Shown piece by piece: positions 1-9,400 of a stretch of DNA of 64,000 bases (position 1 is its first letter; the number at the start of each line of letters is the position of its first letter). The notes below the pieces were generated by a model that saw only the letters and a program-made list of their open reading frames with translations, was not told the DNA's origin and searched no databases. Both the position numbers and the translations under genes were made by a program. This stretch comes from an uncultured Phocaeicola sp. (GTDB lineage Bacteria > Bacteroidota > Bacteroidia > Bacteroidales > Bacteroidaceae): positions 62,001 through 126,000 of the forward strand of contig CALUET010000023.1 of NCBI GenBank assembly GCA_944319745.1. Direction: 5' to 3'.

Positions 1-311
1 ACTTTTTCGCGGGCAATATCCATCATGTTTTCCGAGATGTCTGTGCCAATCAGCCGGGCAGGTTTCAGCATGCGGCAGGCTTGTATGGCAAAATCTCCTG
101 TGCCTGTTGCTACATCCATGATGACTTGCGGGCGGAAGGGCTTGAGGCATTTTAAGGCTTTTCGGCGCCAATATTTGTCAATGCCCCATGAAAGCAGATG
201 ATTCAACCTGTCGTATGTCGGTGCGATATGGTTAAACATCTTTTCAACCTGCGCGGTTTTATTTTCGCTTTCGTTGTAAGGCTTGATGTTTTCTTGCGGG
301 TAACCGGTCAT
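1..311 (-). CDS. menG: Demethylmenaquinone / ubiquinone C-methyltransferase, N-terminal part (cut by window start)
   Basis: The first 103 codons of a SAM-dependent C-methyltransferase that performs the last methylation of menaquinone, the respiratory quinone of Bacteroidales. The translated start contains the family signature around [20 protein letters not shown], followed by the SAM-binding motif I segment [10 protein letters not shown] and the acidic motif [10 protein letters not shown]. The ATG at 309-311 is the only one fitting the family N-terminus; the rest of the gene lies outside the window. It is the third gene of a phoH-purC-menG run on this strand, about 90 bases after purC. Also known as ubiE. 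Identity is firm despite the truncation. Confidence 0.93.
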   Translation of the reverse strand, partial: MTGYPQENIKPYNESENKTAQVEKMFNHIAPTYDRLNHLLSWGIDKYWRRKALKCLKPFRPQVIMDVATGTGDFAIQACRMLKPARLIGTDISENMMDIAREK

Positions 312-403
312 AATAACGAGTTGTTTGTAATAAAAGGAGCCGGACTTATGGAGAAAATGTTTCGTTGTTTTTCCCCATTGTCCGACTTCTTTTACGGCAG
401 ATA

Positions 404-1351
404 TTATTTCGTCAAATAATTAGTAACGTTTTGTTCGATACGGGATGCGAGGTCGTCTGTTTCGGCTTTTACGAATTTTTCTCCGGTAATGTGCTCGTAT
501 AATTCGATATAGCGGTCGCTGATTGAGTTGACGATCTCCGGCGTCATTTCGGGAATTGCTTGTCCTTCTTTTCCTTGGAAGTGATTATCCATCAACCATT
601 CGCGGACAAACTCTTTGGAAAGCTGCTTTTGAGGCTCACCTTTTTCGAGACGGTCTTGGTAACCTTCGAGGTAGAAGTAGCGACTTGAATCGGGCGTATG
701 AATCTCATCCATGAGATAAATCTCTCCATTGTATTTGCCGAATTCATATTTCGTGTCGACAAGTATCAAACCGCGTGCTTTTGCTATCTCCGTTCCGCGC
801 TCGAATAATGCCAGCGTATAGCGTTCCAGCAGTTCATATTCTTCGGGGGTTGCAAGACCTCTTGCTAGAATTTCTTCTTTCGAGATGTCTTCGTCGTGCA
901 TGCCCAATTCGGCCTTTGTAGTAGGCGTGATGATGGGACGGGGAAATTTTTCGTTTTCTCTCATGCCTTCGGGCAGGCTTACTCCGCATATTTCGCGCAC
1001 GCCGCTTTTATAAGCTCTCCATGCGCTGCCGCAAAGATAGCCGCGAATGATCATTTCAATGGGAAATCCTTTGCAGATTACGCCGACGGTTACCATCGGA
1101 TCCGGTGTAGCTAATTTCCAGTTTGGGCAGATATCTGTTGTTGCATCAAGAAATTTTGCGGCGATTTGGTTTAGCATTTGTCCTTTGTAAGGTATTCCTT
1201 TCGGTAAAACGACGTCGAAAGCCGAGATACGGTCGGTGGCAACCATTACTAATTTTTCGTCGTTGATGTTGTACACATCACGAACTTTCCCGTGATAAAC
1301 GCTTTTCTGTCCGGGAAAATGATAATCAGTTTTTGTTAATGCTTTGCTCAT
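404..1351 (-). CDS. purC: Phosphoribosylaminoimidazole-succinocarboxamide synthase (SAICAR synthetase)
   Basis: Cytoplasmic enzyme of de novo purine synthesis that joins aspartate to CAIR using ATP. The 315-residue protein is of the longer form rather than the roughly 240-residue E. coli type. It carries the family landmarks [10 protein letters not shown] near the N-terminus, [13 protein letters not shown], the [14 protein letters not shown] segment and the nucleotide/substrate loop LVDTKYEFG. It sits 39 bases downstream of phoH and 92 bases upstream of menG, so one transcript is likely. No odd residues were seen. Confidence 0.97.
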   Translation of the reverse strand: MSKALTKTDYHFPGQKSVYHGKVRDVYNINDEKLVMVATDRISAFDVVLPKGIPYKGQMLNQIAAKFLDATTDICPNWKLATPDPMVTVGVICKGFPIEMIIRGYLCGSAWRAYKSGVREICGVSLPEGMRENEKFPRPIITPTTKAELGMHDEDISKEEILARGLATPEEYELLERYTLALFERGTEIAKARGLILVDTKYEFGKYNGEIYLMDEIHTPDSSRYFYLEGYQDRLEKGEPQKQLSKEFVREWLMDNHFQGKEGQAIPEMTPEIVNSISDRYIELYEHITGEKFVKAETDDLASRIEQNVTNYLTK

Positions 1352-1390
1352 ATTCGTTGTATTTTAGTAGATGAATAGATATTTTCTTCG

Positions 1391-2368
1391 TTATTTTTCT
1401 GCTTGTTTCTTCCGTTTTTCCTCGAGTTGCTTGCTTTCATATTTTTCATAAGCCTCGACGATTCGGGTAACAAGTCGGTGTCGTATGATGTCTTTTTTGT
1501 CAAGTTCAATGAAACTTATGCCTTTCACCCCTTTTAAAATTCGCAGTGCTTCAATCAATCCCGACGTTTGTGAAGGCGGAAGGTCGATTTGTGTTATGTC
1601 GCCTGTCACGATCATTTTTGTATTCATCCCCATGCGGGTGAGAAACATTTTAATTTGTTGGGTAGTCGTATTCTGGGCTTCATCTAAAATGACCACGGCG
1701 TCGTTCAGCGTCCGTCCGCGCATGAATGCCAACGGAGCGATTTGAATGACGTTAAACTCCATGTACTCTTTTAATTTCGCTGCGGGGATCATGTCTTGCA
1801 GCGCGTCGTAAAGAGGCTGAAGATAAGGATCTATTTTATCTTTCATGTCGCCGGGTAGAAAACCTAACTTCTCGCCTGCTTCCACAGCCGGGCGGCTTAA
1901 GATGATTTTTTTTATTTCTTTGTTTTTTAAAGCGCGCACGGCCAGGGCTATGGCTGTATATGTTTTACCCGATCCGGCGGGACCTATTGCAAAAATCATG
2001 TCGCTTTTCTCGAAATCCTTTACCAGCTTTTGCTGGTTGGAACTGCGTGGAGTGATGGGTTTTCCCGTTACGCTGTATACTATTACGTTGTTGTTTTGCT
2101 CAGAATCGCTCGGCTTGTTTCCTTTTATGACCTCAAGAATGGTTTCTTCGTTTAAGGAGTTGTGCCGTGCGCAATACTGTTCAAGTGATAAAATGACCTC
2201 TTCGAAGGCGCACATCTCTTCTTCTTCTCCCATTACTTTTATCACGTTTCCGCGTGCAACAATGCGTAATTTCGGAAACAGAGCCTTTATCATTTGAATG
2301 TTTGTATTGTTTTTCCCGTAGAAGATAACCGGATCAATATCTTCCAATACTATATGTTTTTCAATCAT
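1391..2368 (-). CDS. phoH: PhoH-family ATPase
   Basis: Cytoplasmic P-loop protein of the PhoH family, 325 residues, commonly linked to RNA metabolism; its substrate is not known here. The N-terminal about 90 residues form the KH/NYN-like region usual in this family (ARGNVIKVMG). The helicase-like ATPase core follows: Walker A GPAGSGKT at residues 129-136, Walker B VVILDEAQN at about 225-233, and a sensor-like VTGDITQIDLP further on. It is the first gene of the phoH-purC-menG run and is divergent from the lipoprotein gene at 2498. The lysine-rich tail is normal for the family. Confidence 0.95.
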   Translation of the reverse strand: MIEKHIVLEDIDPVIFYGKNNTNIQMIKALFPKLRIVARGNVIKVMGEEEEMCAFEEVILSLEQYCARHNSLNEETILEVIKGNKPSDSEQNNNVIVYSVTGKPITPRSSNQQKLVKDFEKSDMIFAIGPAGSGKTYTAIALAVRALKNKEIKKIILSRPAVEAGEKLGFLPGDMKDKIDPYLQPLYDALQDMIPAAKLKEYMEFNVIQIAPLAFMRGRTLNDAVVILDEAQNTTTQQIKMFLTRMGMNTKMIVTGDITQIDLPPSQTSGLIEALRILKGVKGISFIELDKKDIIRHRLVTRIVEAYEKYESKQLEEKRKKQAEK

Positions 2369-2442
2369 TCAGTGCGTATGTCTTATACTCGTATCGTTTT
2401 ATTTATTGTTGCAAATTTAATCATTCCTTTTGATAGTTTTAG

Positions 2443-2471
2443 TTGTTGCATGGCAATAATTTGTATCTTTG
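2443..2471 (+). promoter_or_regulatory. Bacteroidota-type promoter for the DUF5715-truA pair
   Basis: A -7 element TATCTTTG lies at 2464-2471, 27 bases before the ATG at 2498, with a TTGTTG -33-like element at 2443-2448. The spacing is 15-18 bases depending on which TTG is used. It fits the TTTG/TAnnTTTG consensus of the phylum; transcription start is inferred. Confidence 0.5.
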
Positions 2472-2497
2472 CTCGAAAATGTAGTTAAAAAGTAAAA

Positions 2498-3169
2498 ATG
2501 AAAGTTTGGATTCGTACCTGTTGGATTGCAATCTTTTGTTCCGGATTTCTCGTTTGTGGATGCTCCGGAAAGAAAGATATGTCGATGAAGATGAATAATC
2601 CCCATAACATTCGTGGTGTAGTTTCTTTTCAAAGAACATTTAATGATTTAAACGAGAAGCAGTTGAAAACGGCAAAAGCCATAGGCATTTCTCCGATATC
2701 GTCTCGCGAAGCTGCGGAAGATATGGGGGGTGATTTGGTAAAGATTGCCTCTTGCGAACGATATGACGTCGATTCATTGACGCATTCAATTCCTTTCTTG
2801 ATCCCAAAGGCCGAGAAGTTACTTGACGAGATTGGCGAGAATTTTCTTGACTCTTTGCAGAATAAAGGACTAAACCCGAATAAAGTTATCGTAACTTCCG
2901 TGTTGCGTACGAAACATGATGTAAAGCGTTTGCGCCGGACAAACATAAATGCTTCTACAAACTCTTGCCACTTTTACGGAACGACCTTCGACATCAGTTG
3001 GGCACGTTTCCGTAAAGTTGAGGATCCGGACGGTCGTCCTTTGCAGGATGTGGGGGCGGATACTTTGAAACTTGTGCTTGCTGAAGTTCTAAGAGACCTT
3101 CGTAAGGAAGAACGTTGCTACGTGAAGTATGAGCTGAAACAGGGCTGTTTTCATATAACGGTGCGTTGA
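2498..3169 (+). CDS. DUF5715 lipoprotein with M15-type zinc peptidase motif
   Basis: A 223-residue exported protein. The hydrophobic start ends in a lipobox-like VCGC, so Cys22 is probably lipidated. The core resembles LD/DD-carboxypeptidases of the M15 fold: an [13 protein letters not shown] segment, then [10 protein letters not shown] (residues 156-165), which fits the SxHxxGxxxD zinc motif with His158 and Asp165 as ligands, and a C-terminal His219 in CFHITVR as the third ligand. The family is annotated DUF5715 and its substrate is unknown; a periplasmic peptidoglycan-trimming role is inference from the motif. Its stop codon is one base from the truA start, so the two are cotranscribed. Confidence 0.85.
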   Translation: MKVWIRTCWIAIFCSGFLVCGCSGKKDMSMKMNNPHNIRGVVSFQRTFNDLNEKQLKTAKAIGISPISSREAAEDMGGDLVKIASCERYDVDSLTHSIPFLIPKAEKLLDEIGENFLDSLQNKGLNPNKVIVTSVLRTKHDVKRLRRTNINASTNSCHFYGTTFDISWARFRKVEDPDGRPLQDVGADTLKLVLAEVLRDLRKEERCYVKYELKQGCFHITVR

Positions 3170-3170
3170 T

Positions 3171-3935
3171 ATGACAGATTCATCGGGACATCGTTACTTT
3201 ATTTATCTGGCTTACGACGGGACGAATTATCATGGATGGCAGATCCAACCGAACGGTTCGAGCGTACAGGAGACGTTGGCCGATGCACTCTCTCTCGTTC
3301 TTCGGTATAAAACGGAGGTAGTGGGTGCCGGGAGGACGGACGCGGGGGTTCATGCCGCCCTCATGGTTGCTCATTTCGATTGGGGAGGAGTGTTGGACAC
3401 GGTCTCGTTGGTTGATAAACTGAATCGGATACTTCCGCCCGATATATCGGTGTCCGCTATCAGAGAGGTGAGGCCGGATGCGCATGCCCGTTTCGATGCA
3501 GTTTATAGAACATACCAATATCATATAGTGACGCACAAGGAACCTTTCTCCAGACATTACGCCTGGCAGGTTTTCATGCCGCTGAATTTTGAGCAGATGA
3601 ACGAGGCTTGCCGTATCTTGTTTGAGTATACAGACTTTACAAGCTTCAGTAAATTGCATACAGACGTGAAAACGAATAATTGTAAAATCATGCATGCGTT
3701 GTGGGAACAGACGGGAGCGTATGAATGGACTTTTACGATTCGTGCCGACAGATTCCTTCGTAATATGGTGAGAGCTGTGGTAGGAACTTTGGTGGATGTG
3801 GGCAGAAACAAGTTGACATTAGACGATTTCCGCGGGGTAATCGAGGCGAAAGATCGTTGTAAGGCCGGGACTTCCGTACCGGGGAAAGCCTTGTTTTTGA
3901 CAGAAATATCTTATCCGGATTCCATATTCATATAG
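3171..3935 (+). CDS. truA: tRNA pseudouridine(38-40) synthase TruA
   Basis: Converts uridines 38-40 in the anticodon stem of tRNAs to pseudouridine. The 254-residue length is usual. The catalytic motif [11 protein letters not shown] places the nucleophilic Asp at residue 57, and the family elements [13 protein letters not shown] at the start and [17 protein letters not shown] near the end are all present. It starts one base after the stop of the DUF5715 lipoprotein gene, and a strong hairpin with T-run follows immediately. Confidence 0.97.
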   Translation: MTDSSGHRYFIYLAYDGTNYHGWQIQPNGSSVQETLADALSLVLRYKTEVVGAGRTDAGVHAALMVAHFDWGGVLDTVSLVDKLNRILPPDISVSAIREVRPDAHARFDAVYRTYQYHIVTHKEPFSRHYAWQVFMPLNFEQMNEACRILFEYTDFTSFSKLHTDVKTNNCKIMHALWEQTGAYEWTFTIRADRFLRNMVRAVVGTLVDVGRNKLTLDDFRGVIEAKDRCKAGTSVPGKALFLTEISYPDSIFI

Positions 3936-3992
3936 ACAAACTCTCCCCGCCATCGTTTTGTTTTAGAAAGGTGGCGGGAGAGTTTGTTTTTT
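3936..3992 (+). terminator. Intrinsic terminator after truA
   Basis: Inverted repeat ACAAACTCTCC(C)CGCCA / TGGCGGGAGAGTTTGT of about 16 pairs with one bulged C, followed by six T at 3987-3992. It begins directly after the truA stop and lies between convergent genes, so it may also limit readthrough from the opposite strand. Confidence 0.85.
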
Positions 3993-4873
3993 CACACGTC
4001 TTCTATGATGATGGAATAGCCGGCGCTGAAATTCTTTCCCGGCGAGAGATGTTGCATCCATTCCCTGTCTTTGAATTCACCTCTGTACCCCACTTGGTCG
4101 CAACGTCCGTACCAAGGCTCGATACAAACGAAGGGAACTTTGGGATTGACGGCGCTCGGTGACCAGATAGCTACCAGCGGACTGGAAAATTCTAAGCTTA
4201 TGTAAGGTCTGAGTTCCTTATCTTTCAGTGTGATTTTCCGCACCTGATGGTTGTCGAACATGTATGTGTCACAGTCGAAAGTGCGGCGTGTCAGTTCCAT
4301 TAACCCGTCTTTCAGGTGAAGCGTGCGGTGCTTTCCCGAGACGCAACCTTTTTCTGTGGGAGAAAGATACTCGAGAGTTTTTATTTCCGTCCCGAAATCT
4401 AAGAATCCCCGTTCGTCGGTTGCCGGATCAAACTTGCGGTAATAAAATGCCGGATGCGCACCTATTTGGAAATGCATTTCCTTGTTCCCGGTATTTTCAA
4501 CCGTCCACATTACCTCAATCCGGTTTTCTTTCAGCCGGTATCCTATCTGCAAGACAAACGGAAACGGGTATTGTTTCATCGTTTCTTCGTTGCTTTCCAA
4601 AGCATAAATCAAAGCATTTTCCTCTTCGTAAACCGGCTGGAACTCGCTGTCGCGGGCAAATCCGTGTTGCTTCATCTCATACCATACCCCGTCATTACGG
4701 TATTTGTTGTCCCACAAACGCCCTACAATGGGGAAAAGCACAGGGGAATGTCTTGCCCAAAATTGAGGATCCGCCTGCCAAAGGTATTCGGTTTCGTTGG
4801 CAACGATGCTGACTAATTCGGCACCTTTGTCCGCTATTTGTAGTGTAATTTTATCGTTCGATAACGTTCTCAT
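3992..4873 (-). CDS. Aldose 1-epimerase (LacX-like) family protein
   Basis: A 293-residue cytoplasmic protein of the galactose mutarotase-like beta-sandwich superfamily, closest in appearance to the LacX subgroup. Visible features are the early segment SPVLFPIVGRLWDN, the HGFARDSEF stretch (the conserved HGF found in mutarotase-like proteins), QIGAHPAFYY with the second conserved His, and WSPSAVNPKVPFVCIEPWYGRCD with the C-terminal acidic catalytic region. The sugar substrate cannot be told. It stands alone, convergent with truA and divergent from the sensor kinase gene. Confidence 0.88.
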   Translation of the reverse strand: MRTLSNDKITLQIADKGAELVSIVANETEYLWQADPQFWARHSPVLFPIVGRLWDNKYRNDGVWYEMKQHGFARDSEFQPVYEEENALIYALESNEETMKQYPFPFVLQIGYRLKENRIEVMWTVENTGNKEMHFQIGAHPAFYYRKFDPATDERGFLDFGTEIKTLEYLSPTEKGCVSGKHRTLHLKDGLMELTRRTFDCDTYMFDNHQVRKITLKDKELRPYISLEFSSPLVAIWSPSAVNPKVPFVCIEPWYGRCDQVGYRGEFKDREWMQHLSPGKNFSAGYSIIIEDV

Positions 4874-4948
4874 TGTGTTATTTTCGTTTTTTTACTGCGT
4901 CAAAAGTAGTGAAATTTTATATTCATTTACTTTAGATGCCGTATTATT

Positions 4949-4979
4949 TTTGTTTGTTGTTTATTTTTATTTATATTTG
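4949..4979 (+). promoter_or_regulatory. Bacteroidota-type promoter for the two-component pair
   Basis: TTTG at 4949-4952, a 19-base spacer, then TATATTTG at 4972-4979, matching both consensus elements exactly. It lies 25 bases before the ATG at 5004, so the upstream in-frame TTG at 4995 would sit close to the transcription start; this favours the ATG. Confidence 0.6.
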
Positions 4980-5003
4980 TTCGTAAACCTTTAATTGTAT
5001 AAT

Positions 5004-7046
5004 ATGCGTTGTAAACAGCAATTCATACTATATATCTTAAGTTTATGTATCGTTGCGGGGTGTCGTCCGCACGCAAAAGATAGTGAAAGCACGGTATCGT
5101 CCTGTGAAGTTTTCTTCGACAGGATAAGAGACTCATTGGATGCCAAGCCGGAAAAGATGCTGGAAGAAATTGATACCCAACTGCCCCGGTTAAGCGACAG
5201 CTTGCGGTATTATCAGGCTCTTTTCCTGAAAGCCAAGGCAATGATGTTCCTTTCTTTGCAGGATTCGTCGGCGGCTTTGCTGCAAGACGTCGAGACGTTT
5301 TGCGTAAAGCATCCCGATGAACCGGACATATTGTCTTTATACGGTGGTGTAAAGTATGTGAGAGGATTGCTGTTGAGTCGCAATTCAAAATCGAGTCTGT
5401 CGATTCCCGAATTTAAAGAGGCGTATGACGTATGGATGAAATACGGCGATAAATACCACGCCGGAGAAGCAGCATTGAATCTGGCCAACGCGTATGCCCA
5501 GACCGGACGCTACGATCGTGCCGCGTTTTTGTTTCGACATGCTTTGTCTATTGCCGACGAGTTACGGTTGCCGGAAGAAGAACGCTATCCGGTTTATTAC
5601 GGTTTGGGTGAGGTATATATGGAGTTGCGCGACTTTAAGACCTGCGACTTCTATTTCAATTTGGCAGCCGAGTCTTATGAAAATATGCGTCCGTTTGAGA
5701 AACATCTTTTCCTGATAAATCGGGGACTTTCGTATTATTATCGGCAAGATTATGCCTCGGCATTGGATTTTTATCGGCGCTCTCTGTTTCTTACGCGGGA
5801 ATATCCCGATATGGATTACGAACGAAATCTGACATATATCAATATGAGCGATGCCTTTCTTCTCATGAACGAGACCGATTCGGCGGCATATTATCTAAAT
5901 TGTTGTCATGCTTTTTTTCGGGAGACGCAGAACAGTAATGCACTTTATTATATAAATACGCAACTGATGGAACTGGCTTTGCGGGAAAACAATATCGCAT
6001 TGGCCAGAAAATACCTGAAACGTTTTGTCACTCCTGCCTATGTTGAACCCAATATGGTGCATATCCGCAATAAATACCTGGAACGCTATTACGTAAAGAC
6101 GGGCAACTTTAAGGAGGCTTATCGTTATCAGTTGCTGAATCAACATATAGAAGATTCGATACGCAACGAGCGCATTCGGATGAGGACCGTGGAAACTGCA
6201 TTGAAATATCAGCAGGATAGTACCCTGATGACGAAGGAAATTCAGATAAGGCAGCAGCAGAATAAAGAGTTGGTGCTCAGAAGCTGGCTGTTTGGTGCTG
6301 TCATGTTGCTTTTGATTCTGGGAATAGGTTTGAGTTTGCTCATCTTGCGCAGAAGGAAGAAACGGGAAGCTTTTATGGAACGTCTGCGTGTGTCGATTGT
6401 TGCATTTCGTTTGCAAAACATACGCAATCGCATCTCTCCCCATTTTATATTCAATGTATTGAACAGGGAAATCAGTTCGTCGGGCGACAGAGCGACGAAA
6501 GGAAAGCTATTCGATCTGGTTAAACTCATCAGAAGAAACCTGGAGCTGACAAACGACGTGGCAGTCTCTTTGGCAGATGAACTCGATTTTGTGGAAACAT
6601 ACATTAATCTTGAAAAGGCAGCATTGGGAGAAAATTTCCGGTATGACGTGACAATTGGGACGGGAATAGACATTCATTCGGTACAAATACCTTCCATGTT
6701 GTTGCAAATTCCCGTGGAAAATGCCATAAAACATGCTCTTTGTACGAAACAAGGAAAACGACGTATTTGGATTTTAATTCAGAAAAAGCAAGAAACCATC
6801 GAAGTGTTTGTGCGGGACAATGGAGGAGGTTTCCGTCCGAAAAGCGAATATGGCGGAACCGGGATCGGGATGAAAGTGATCACTCAAATGCTTTCGTTGC
6901 TGAATATGTATAATCATCATCCCATACGGATGGAAGTGAACAATGTCATTGTAGAGGACGGAGAGACCGGATGCGAGGTATATTTCAACATCCCGCTCGC
7001 CTACTCGTATCAGTTGATAAGTAGAAATAAGAAGAATACAATATGA
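5004..7046 (+). CDS. TPR-containing LytS/YehU-type sensor histidine kinase
   Basis: Membrane sensor kinase of about 680 residues. A lipoprotein-like N-terminal signal (LCIVAGC) precedes some 350 residues of tetratricopeptide-like helices, presumably periplasmic. One transmembrane helix (LFGAVMLLLILGIGLSLLIL) follows, then a short linker, a His-kinase phosphoacceptor box RISPHFIFNVLN, the N-box IPVENAIKHAL and a G-box DNGGGF with GTGIGMKVI. This is the His_kinase/HATPase arrangement of the LytS class. The start at ATG 5004 is preferred to TTG 4995. The stop overlaps the next gene by four bases (ATGA), so the downstream regulator is its partner. The signal sensed is unknown. Confidence 0.93.
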   Translation: MRCKQQFILYILSLCIVAGCRPHAKDSESTVSSCEVFFDRIRDSLDAKPEKMLEEIDTQLPRLSDSLRYYQALFLKAKAMMFLSLQDSSAALLQDVETFCVKHPDEPDILSLYGGVKYVRGLLLSRNSKSSLSIPEFKEAYDVWMKYGDKYHAGEAALNLANAYAQTGRYDRAAFLFRHALSIADELRLPEEERYPVYYGLGEVYMELRDFKTCDFYFNLAAESYENMRPFEKHLFLINRGLSYYYRQDYASALDFYRRSLFLTREYPDMDYERNLTYINMSDAFLLMNETDSAAYYLNCCHAFFRETQNSNALYYINTQLMELALRENNIALARKYLKRFVTPAYVEPNMVHIRNKYLERYYVKTGNFKEAYRYQLLNQHIEDSIRNERIRMRTVETALKYQQDSTLMTKEIQIRQQQNKELVLRSWLFGAVMLLLILGIGLSLLILRRRKKREAFMERLRVSIVAFRLQNIRNRISPHFIFNVLNREISSSGDRATKGKLFDLVKLIRRNLELTNDVAVSLADELDFVETYINLEKAALGENFRYDVTIGTGIDIHSVQIPSMLLQIPVENAIKHALCTKQGKRRIWILIQKKQETIEVFVRDNGGGFRPKSEYGGTGIGMKVITQMLSLLNMYNHHPIRMEVNNVIVEDGETGCEVYFNIPLAYSYQLISRNKKNTI

Positions 7047-7804
7047 AGAAAATGTATAAAGCCGTAATTGTAGACGATGAGCAATGCGCAATCGATAATT
7101 TATGCACGGCATTAAAAGCGTATGATTATATCTCGGTTGTGAAAAAAGCCGGAAATGCCGCCGACGGAATTGCGGCGATAGAGAATGCACATCCCGATAT
7201 CCTTTTTCTGGATATTGAGCTTCCTGACATGTCGGGAATGGAGCTTATCTCCGGCATTCACGACAGATTATCGTGGAACATGTGCATCATTTTTTATACG
7301 AGCCACGATAAATATGTGATAAAAGCCTTTCGTACTTATGCATTCGATGTATTGCTGAAGCCTTTCGATGCGAAGGAACTCGATACGATACTGAATCGTT
7401 TTCTTGAAAGTCAGGCAAACGATTCTGCAAGAAATCTGAATGCGAAACTGCCTGTTCCCTCGTCCGAGAGGCCTTTTATGGTGGTGACACCCATGGGAGA
7501 CCTGCGTTTTTTACATGCTTCGGAGATAGGTTATTTCCGATACGTCTCGGGGCGTAAGATTTGGGAAATCGCTCTTCCCGACGGAACATTCCTTCCGTTG
7601 AAAAGAAATACCACGGCCGAACAGTTGTGTGGTTACAGTTCTTCTTTTGTTCAAATACATCAGTCATACATTATTAATATGAGCTATTTGGTGATGGTTC
7701 AGGATAACCGTTGCATTATGTATCCGCCTTTTAATAAGGAAAAGGCCTTGCTGGTGTCAAAAAAATACAAAAAAGAAATGATGGGACGCTTTTATCAGTT
7801 GTAG
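7043..7804 (+). CDS. LytTR-family response regulator
   Basis: A 253-residue regulator with a receiver domain (about 1-125) and a LytTR DNA-binding domain (about 150-250). The receiver has the acidic pair VDDE near residue 11, the phosphoacceptor in LFLDIELPDMSG and the conserved Lys in LLKPFD. The DNA-binding half shows the LytTR pattern EIGYFRYVSGRK, FVQIHQSYIINMSYL and a basic tail. It is translationally coupled to the kinase by ATGA overlap. Its targets cannot be read from the sequence; the DUF5723 gene downstream has its own -7 element. Confidence 0.95.
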   Translation: MKKMYKAVIVDDEQCAIDNLCTALKAYDYISVVKKAGNAADGIAAIENAHPDILFLDIELPDMSGMELISGIHDRLSWNMCIIFYTSHDKYVIKAFRTYAFDVLLKPFDAKELDTILNRFLESQANDSARNLNAKLPVPSSERPFMVVTPMGDLRFLHASEIGYFRYVSGRKIWEIALPDGTFLPLKRNTTAEQLCGYSSSFVQIHQSYIINMSYLVMVQDNRCIMYPPFNKEKALLVSKKYKKEMMGRFYQL

Positions 7805-7921
7805 TCAAAAGATAATTTTTTTTGGTCTGTTTAGTTCTATTTTTCAAACTGTTAGCAGCAAATAAAGAATATTTGGTAAAGAATTCGTTGGAAGATTAGC
7901 AGCTTATGTGTTTAAAAAAGT

Positions 7922-7929
7922 TATTTTTG
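7922..7929 (+). promoter_or_regulatory. -7 element (TATTTTTG) upstream of the DUF5723 gene
   Basis: TATTTTTG 31 bases before the ATG at 7961, inside the 156-base gap after the response regulator. No clear -33 element is seen, which could mean an activator-dependent promoter; that is inference only. Confidence 0.35.
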
Positions 7930-7960
7930 TGCCGTAATTCACCAAAAAAAGAAAAAAATA

Positions 7961-9352
7961 ATGAAAGAACGTGCAAAAAAACTTTTCCTCCTTTTGGGTG
8001 GAATATTTGTTTTCATGGCTGCCGACGCGCAGTATCTTCGTACATCTTATTTCATGGAAGGGACATCTTCACGCCTACAATTGAATCCGGGATTGCAGCC
8101 GACTCGCGGATATTTTAACTTTCCTGTGATCGGTTCATTTAATGTGGGTGCAAGTTCGAACGTCTTGGGGACGAGTGACATTATCGACATTGTAGACTCC
8201 GGAACGGATTTGTTTACAAACGATGACCTGTACAATCGTCTGAAAGATGACAACCGTTTGAATGTAAACCTGAATACCGATATCCTGTCTTTCGGCTGGT
8301 ATCGTGGAAAAGGCTTCTGGAGTGTGAACGTCGGACTGCGGGCCGATATCGGAGCATCGATACCGGGTGACATGTTTAATTACTTGCGTGATGCAGACCA
8401 ATTCGATTATTCTAGCGGAAGATTGGAAGGAAGCATTACAAACATGGCCTTCGATGTAAACGCGTATGCCGAAGTCGGACTGGGATACTCTCGTGCAATC
8501 AATGAAAAGTTGACGGTGGGCGGACGCTTCAAAGTGCTTCTTGGTATTGCAAGTGCCGAATTGGCTGTCGATGAGTTCTCGGTGGATATGAATCTTCCTG
8601 CCGATCCTGACAATCCAAGCAGCTGGAACGGGAACTATGGCGGCTCGTATTCTGCACGGGCTCATGTGGCAACTTCATTTAAAGGAGGCGGTTTGAGCTT
8701 CGATGAGAATAACGTCCCCGACGGATTTGATTTCGACGGAGGATTCGGAATTGCGGGAACAGGTTTCGGAATCGACCTGGGAGCCAGCTATAAACTTCTC
8801 GACAATGTTACATTGTCTGCCGCCGTTCTTGATCTGGGATTTATTAAATGGAAATCAAGCGCCACGACAACAGCTACGGCCGAAGGAGGCGAAGATATAC
8901 AGATTAACCAGAATAATTATCAAGAGTTCCTGGATGATGACTTCCTCAGCCTCGAACGTTTTAATTTGAAAGCAAACGAAGAAGGAACAACTTCGCGTAA
9001 AAAGAAACTGTCTTCTACCGTCCTTTTGGCCGGAGAATACACACTGTTGAGTGACAAGCTGTCTTTGGGTGCCATGTATACGGCACGCTTTGTGGAGCCG
9101 AAAACCTTAAATGAGATTACATTCTCGGCAACTTACCGCCCGAAGAACTGGTTTAATCTCGCACTCAGCTACTCTCCTGTACAGGCTTCCGGGAAGTCTT
9201 TCGGATTAGGACTGAAGTTGGGCCCGTTATTCCTGGGAACAGACTATATGTTCTTCGGTAACAATTCAAAATCAGTTAACGGATTCTTGGGACTCTCTTT
9301 CGCATTGGGTAAGTCGAAAGAAAAGAGCTATGCTCACCATAACTGCCGATAA
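7961..9352 (+). CDS. DUF5723 family outer-membrane-like protein
   Basis: A 463-residue protein with a cleavable signal peptide ending near ADAQ. The mature part begins YLRTSYFMEGTSSRLQLNPG, the usual start of DUF5723 proteins, and is full of alternating, aromatic- and glycine-rich stretches expected of beta-barrel strands, including FGIAGTGFGIDLGASYKL and the C-terminal LGLKLGPLFLGTDYMFFG. This suggests an outer membrane barrel, perhaps related to PorP/SprF or FadL-type proteins; function is unknown. It follows the two-component pair on the same strand but after a 156-base gap. Confidence 0.85.
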   Translation: MKERAKKLFLLLGGIFVFMAADAQYLRTSYFMEGTSSRLQLNPGLQPTRGYFNFPVIGSFNVGASSNVLGTSDIIDIVDSGTDLFTNDDLYNRLKDDNRLNVNLNTDILSFGWYRGKGFWSVNVGLRADIGASIPGDMFNYLRDADQFDYSSGRLEGSITNMAFDVNAYAEVGLGYSRAINEKLTVGGRFKVLLGIASAELAVDEFSVDMNLPADPDNPSSWNGNYGGSYSARAHVATSFKGGGLSFDENNVPDGFDFDGGFGIAGTGFGIDLGASYKLLDNVTLSAAVLDLGFIKWKSSATTTATAEGGEDIQINQNNYQEFLDDDFLSLERFNLKANEEGTTSRKKKLSSTVLLAGEYTLLSDKLSLGAMYTARFVEPKTLNEITFSATYRPKNWFNLALSYSPVQASGKSFGLGLKLGPLFLGTDYMFFGNNSKSVNGFLGLSFALGKSKEKSYAHHNCR

Positions 9353-9400
9353 TTGAAAGAAAAGAATCCGGTCTTTTTATATAAAGATTGAAATGTTTTT

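Noticed and set aside
896..1114. Plus-strand frame inside purC, with many similar antisense frames inside other genes
   Set aside because: Lies wholly opposite a gene of certain identity and has no promoter or domain.
7906..8118. Overlapping 70-codon frame before the DUF5723 gene
   Set aside because: Overlaps the signal-peptide start of the DUF5723 gene in another frame and begins upstream of its -7 element.
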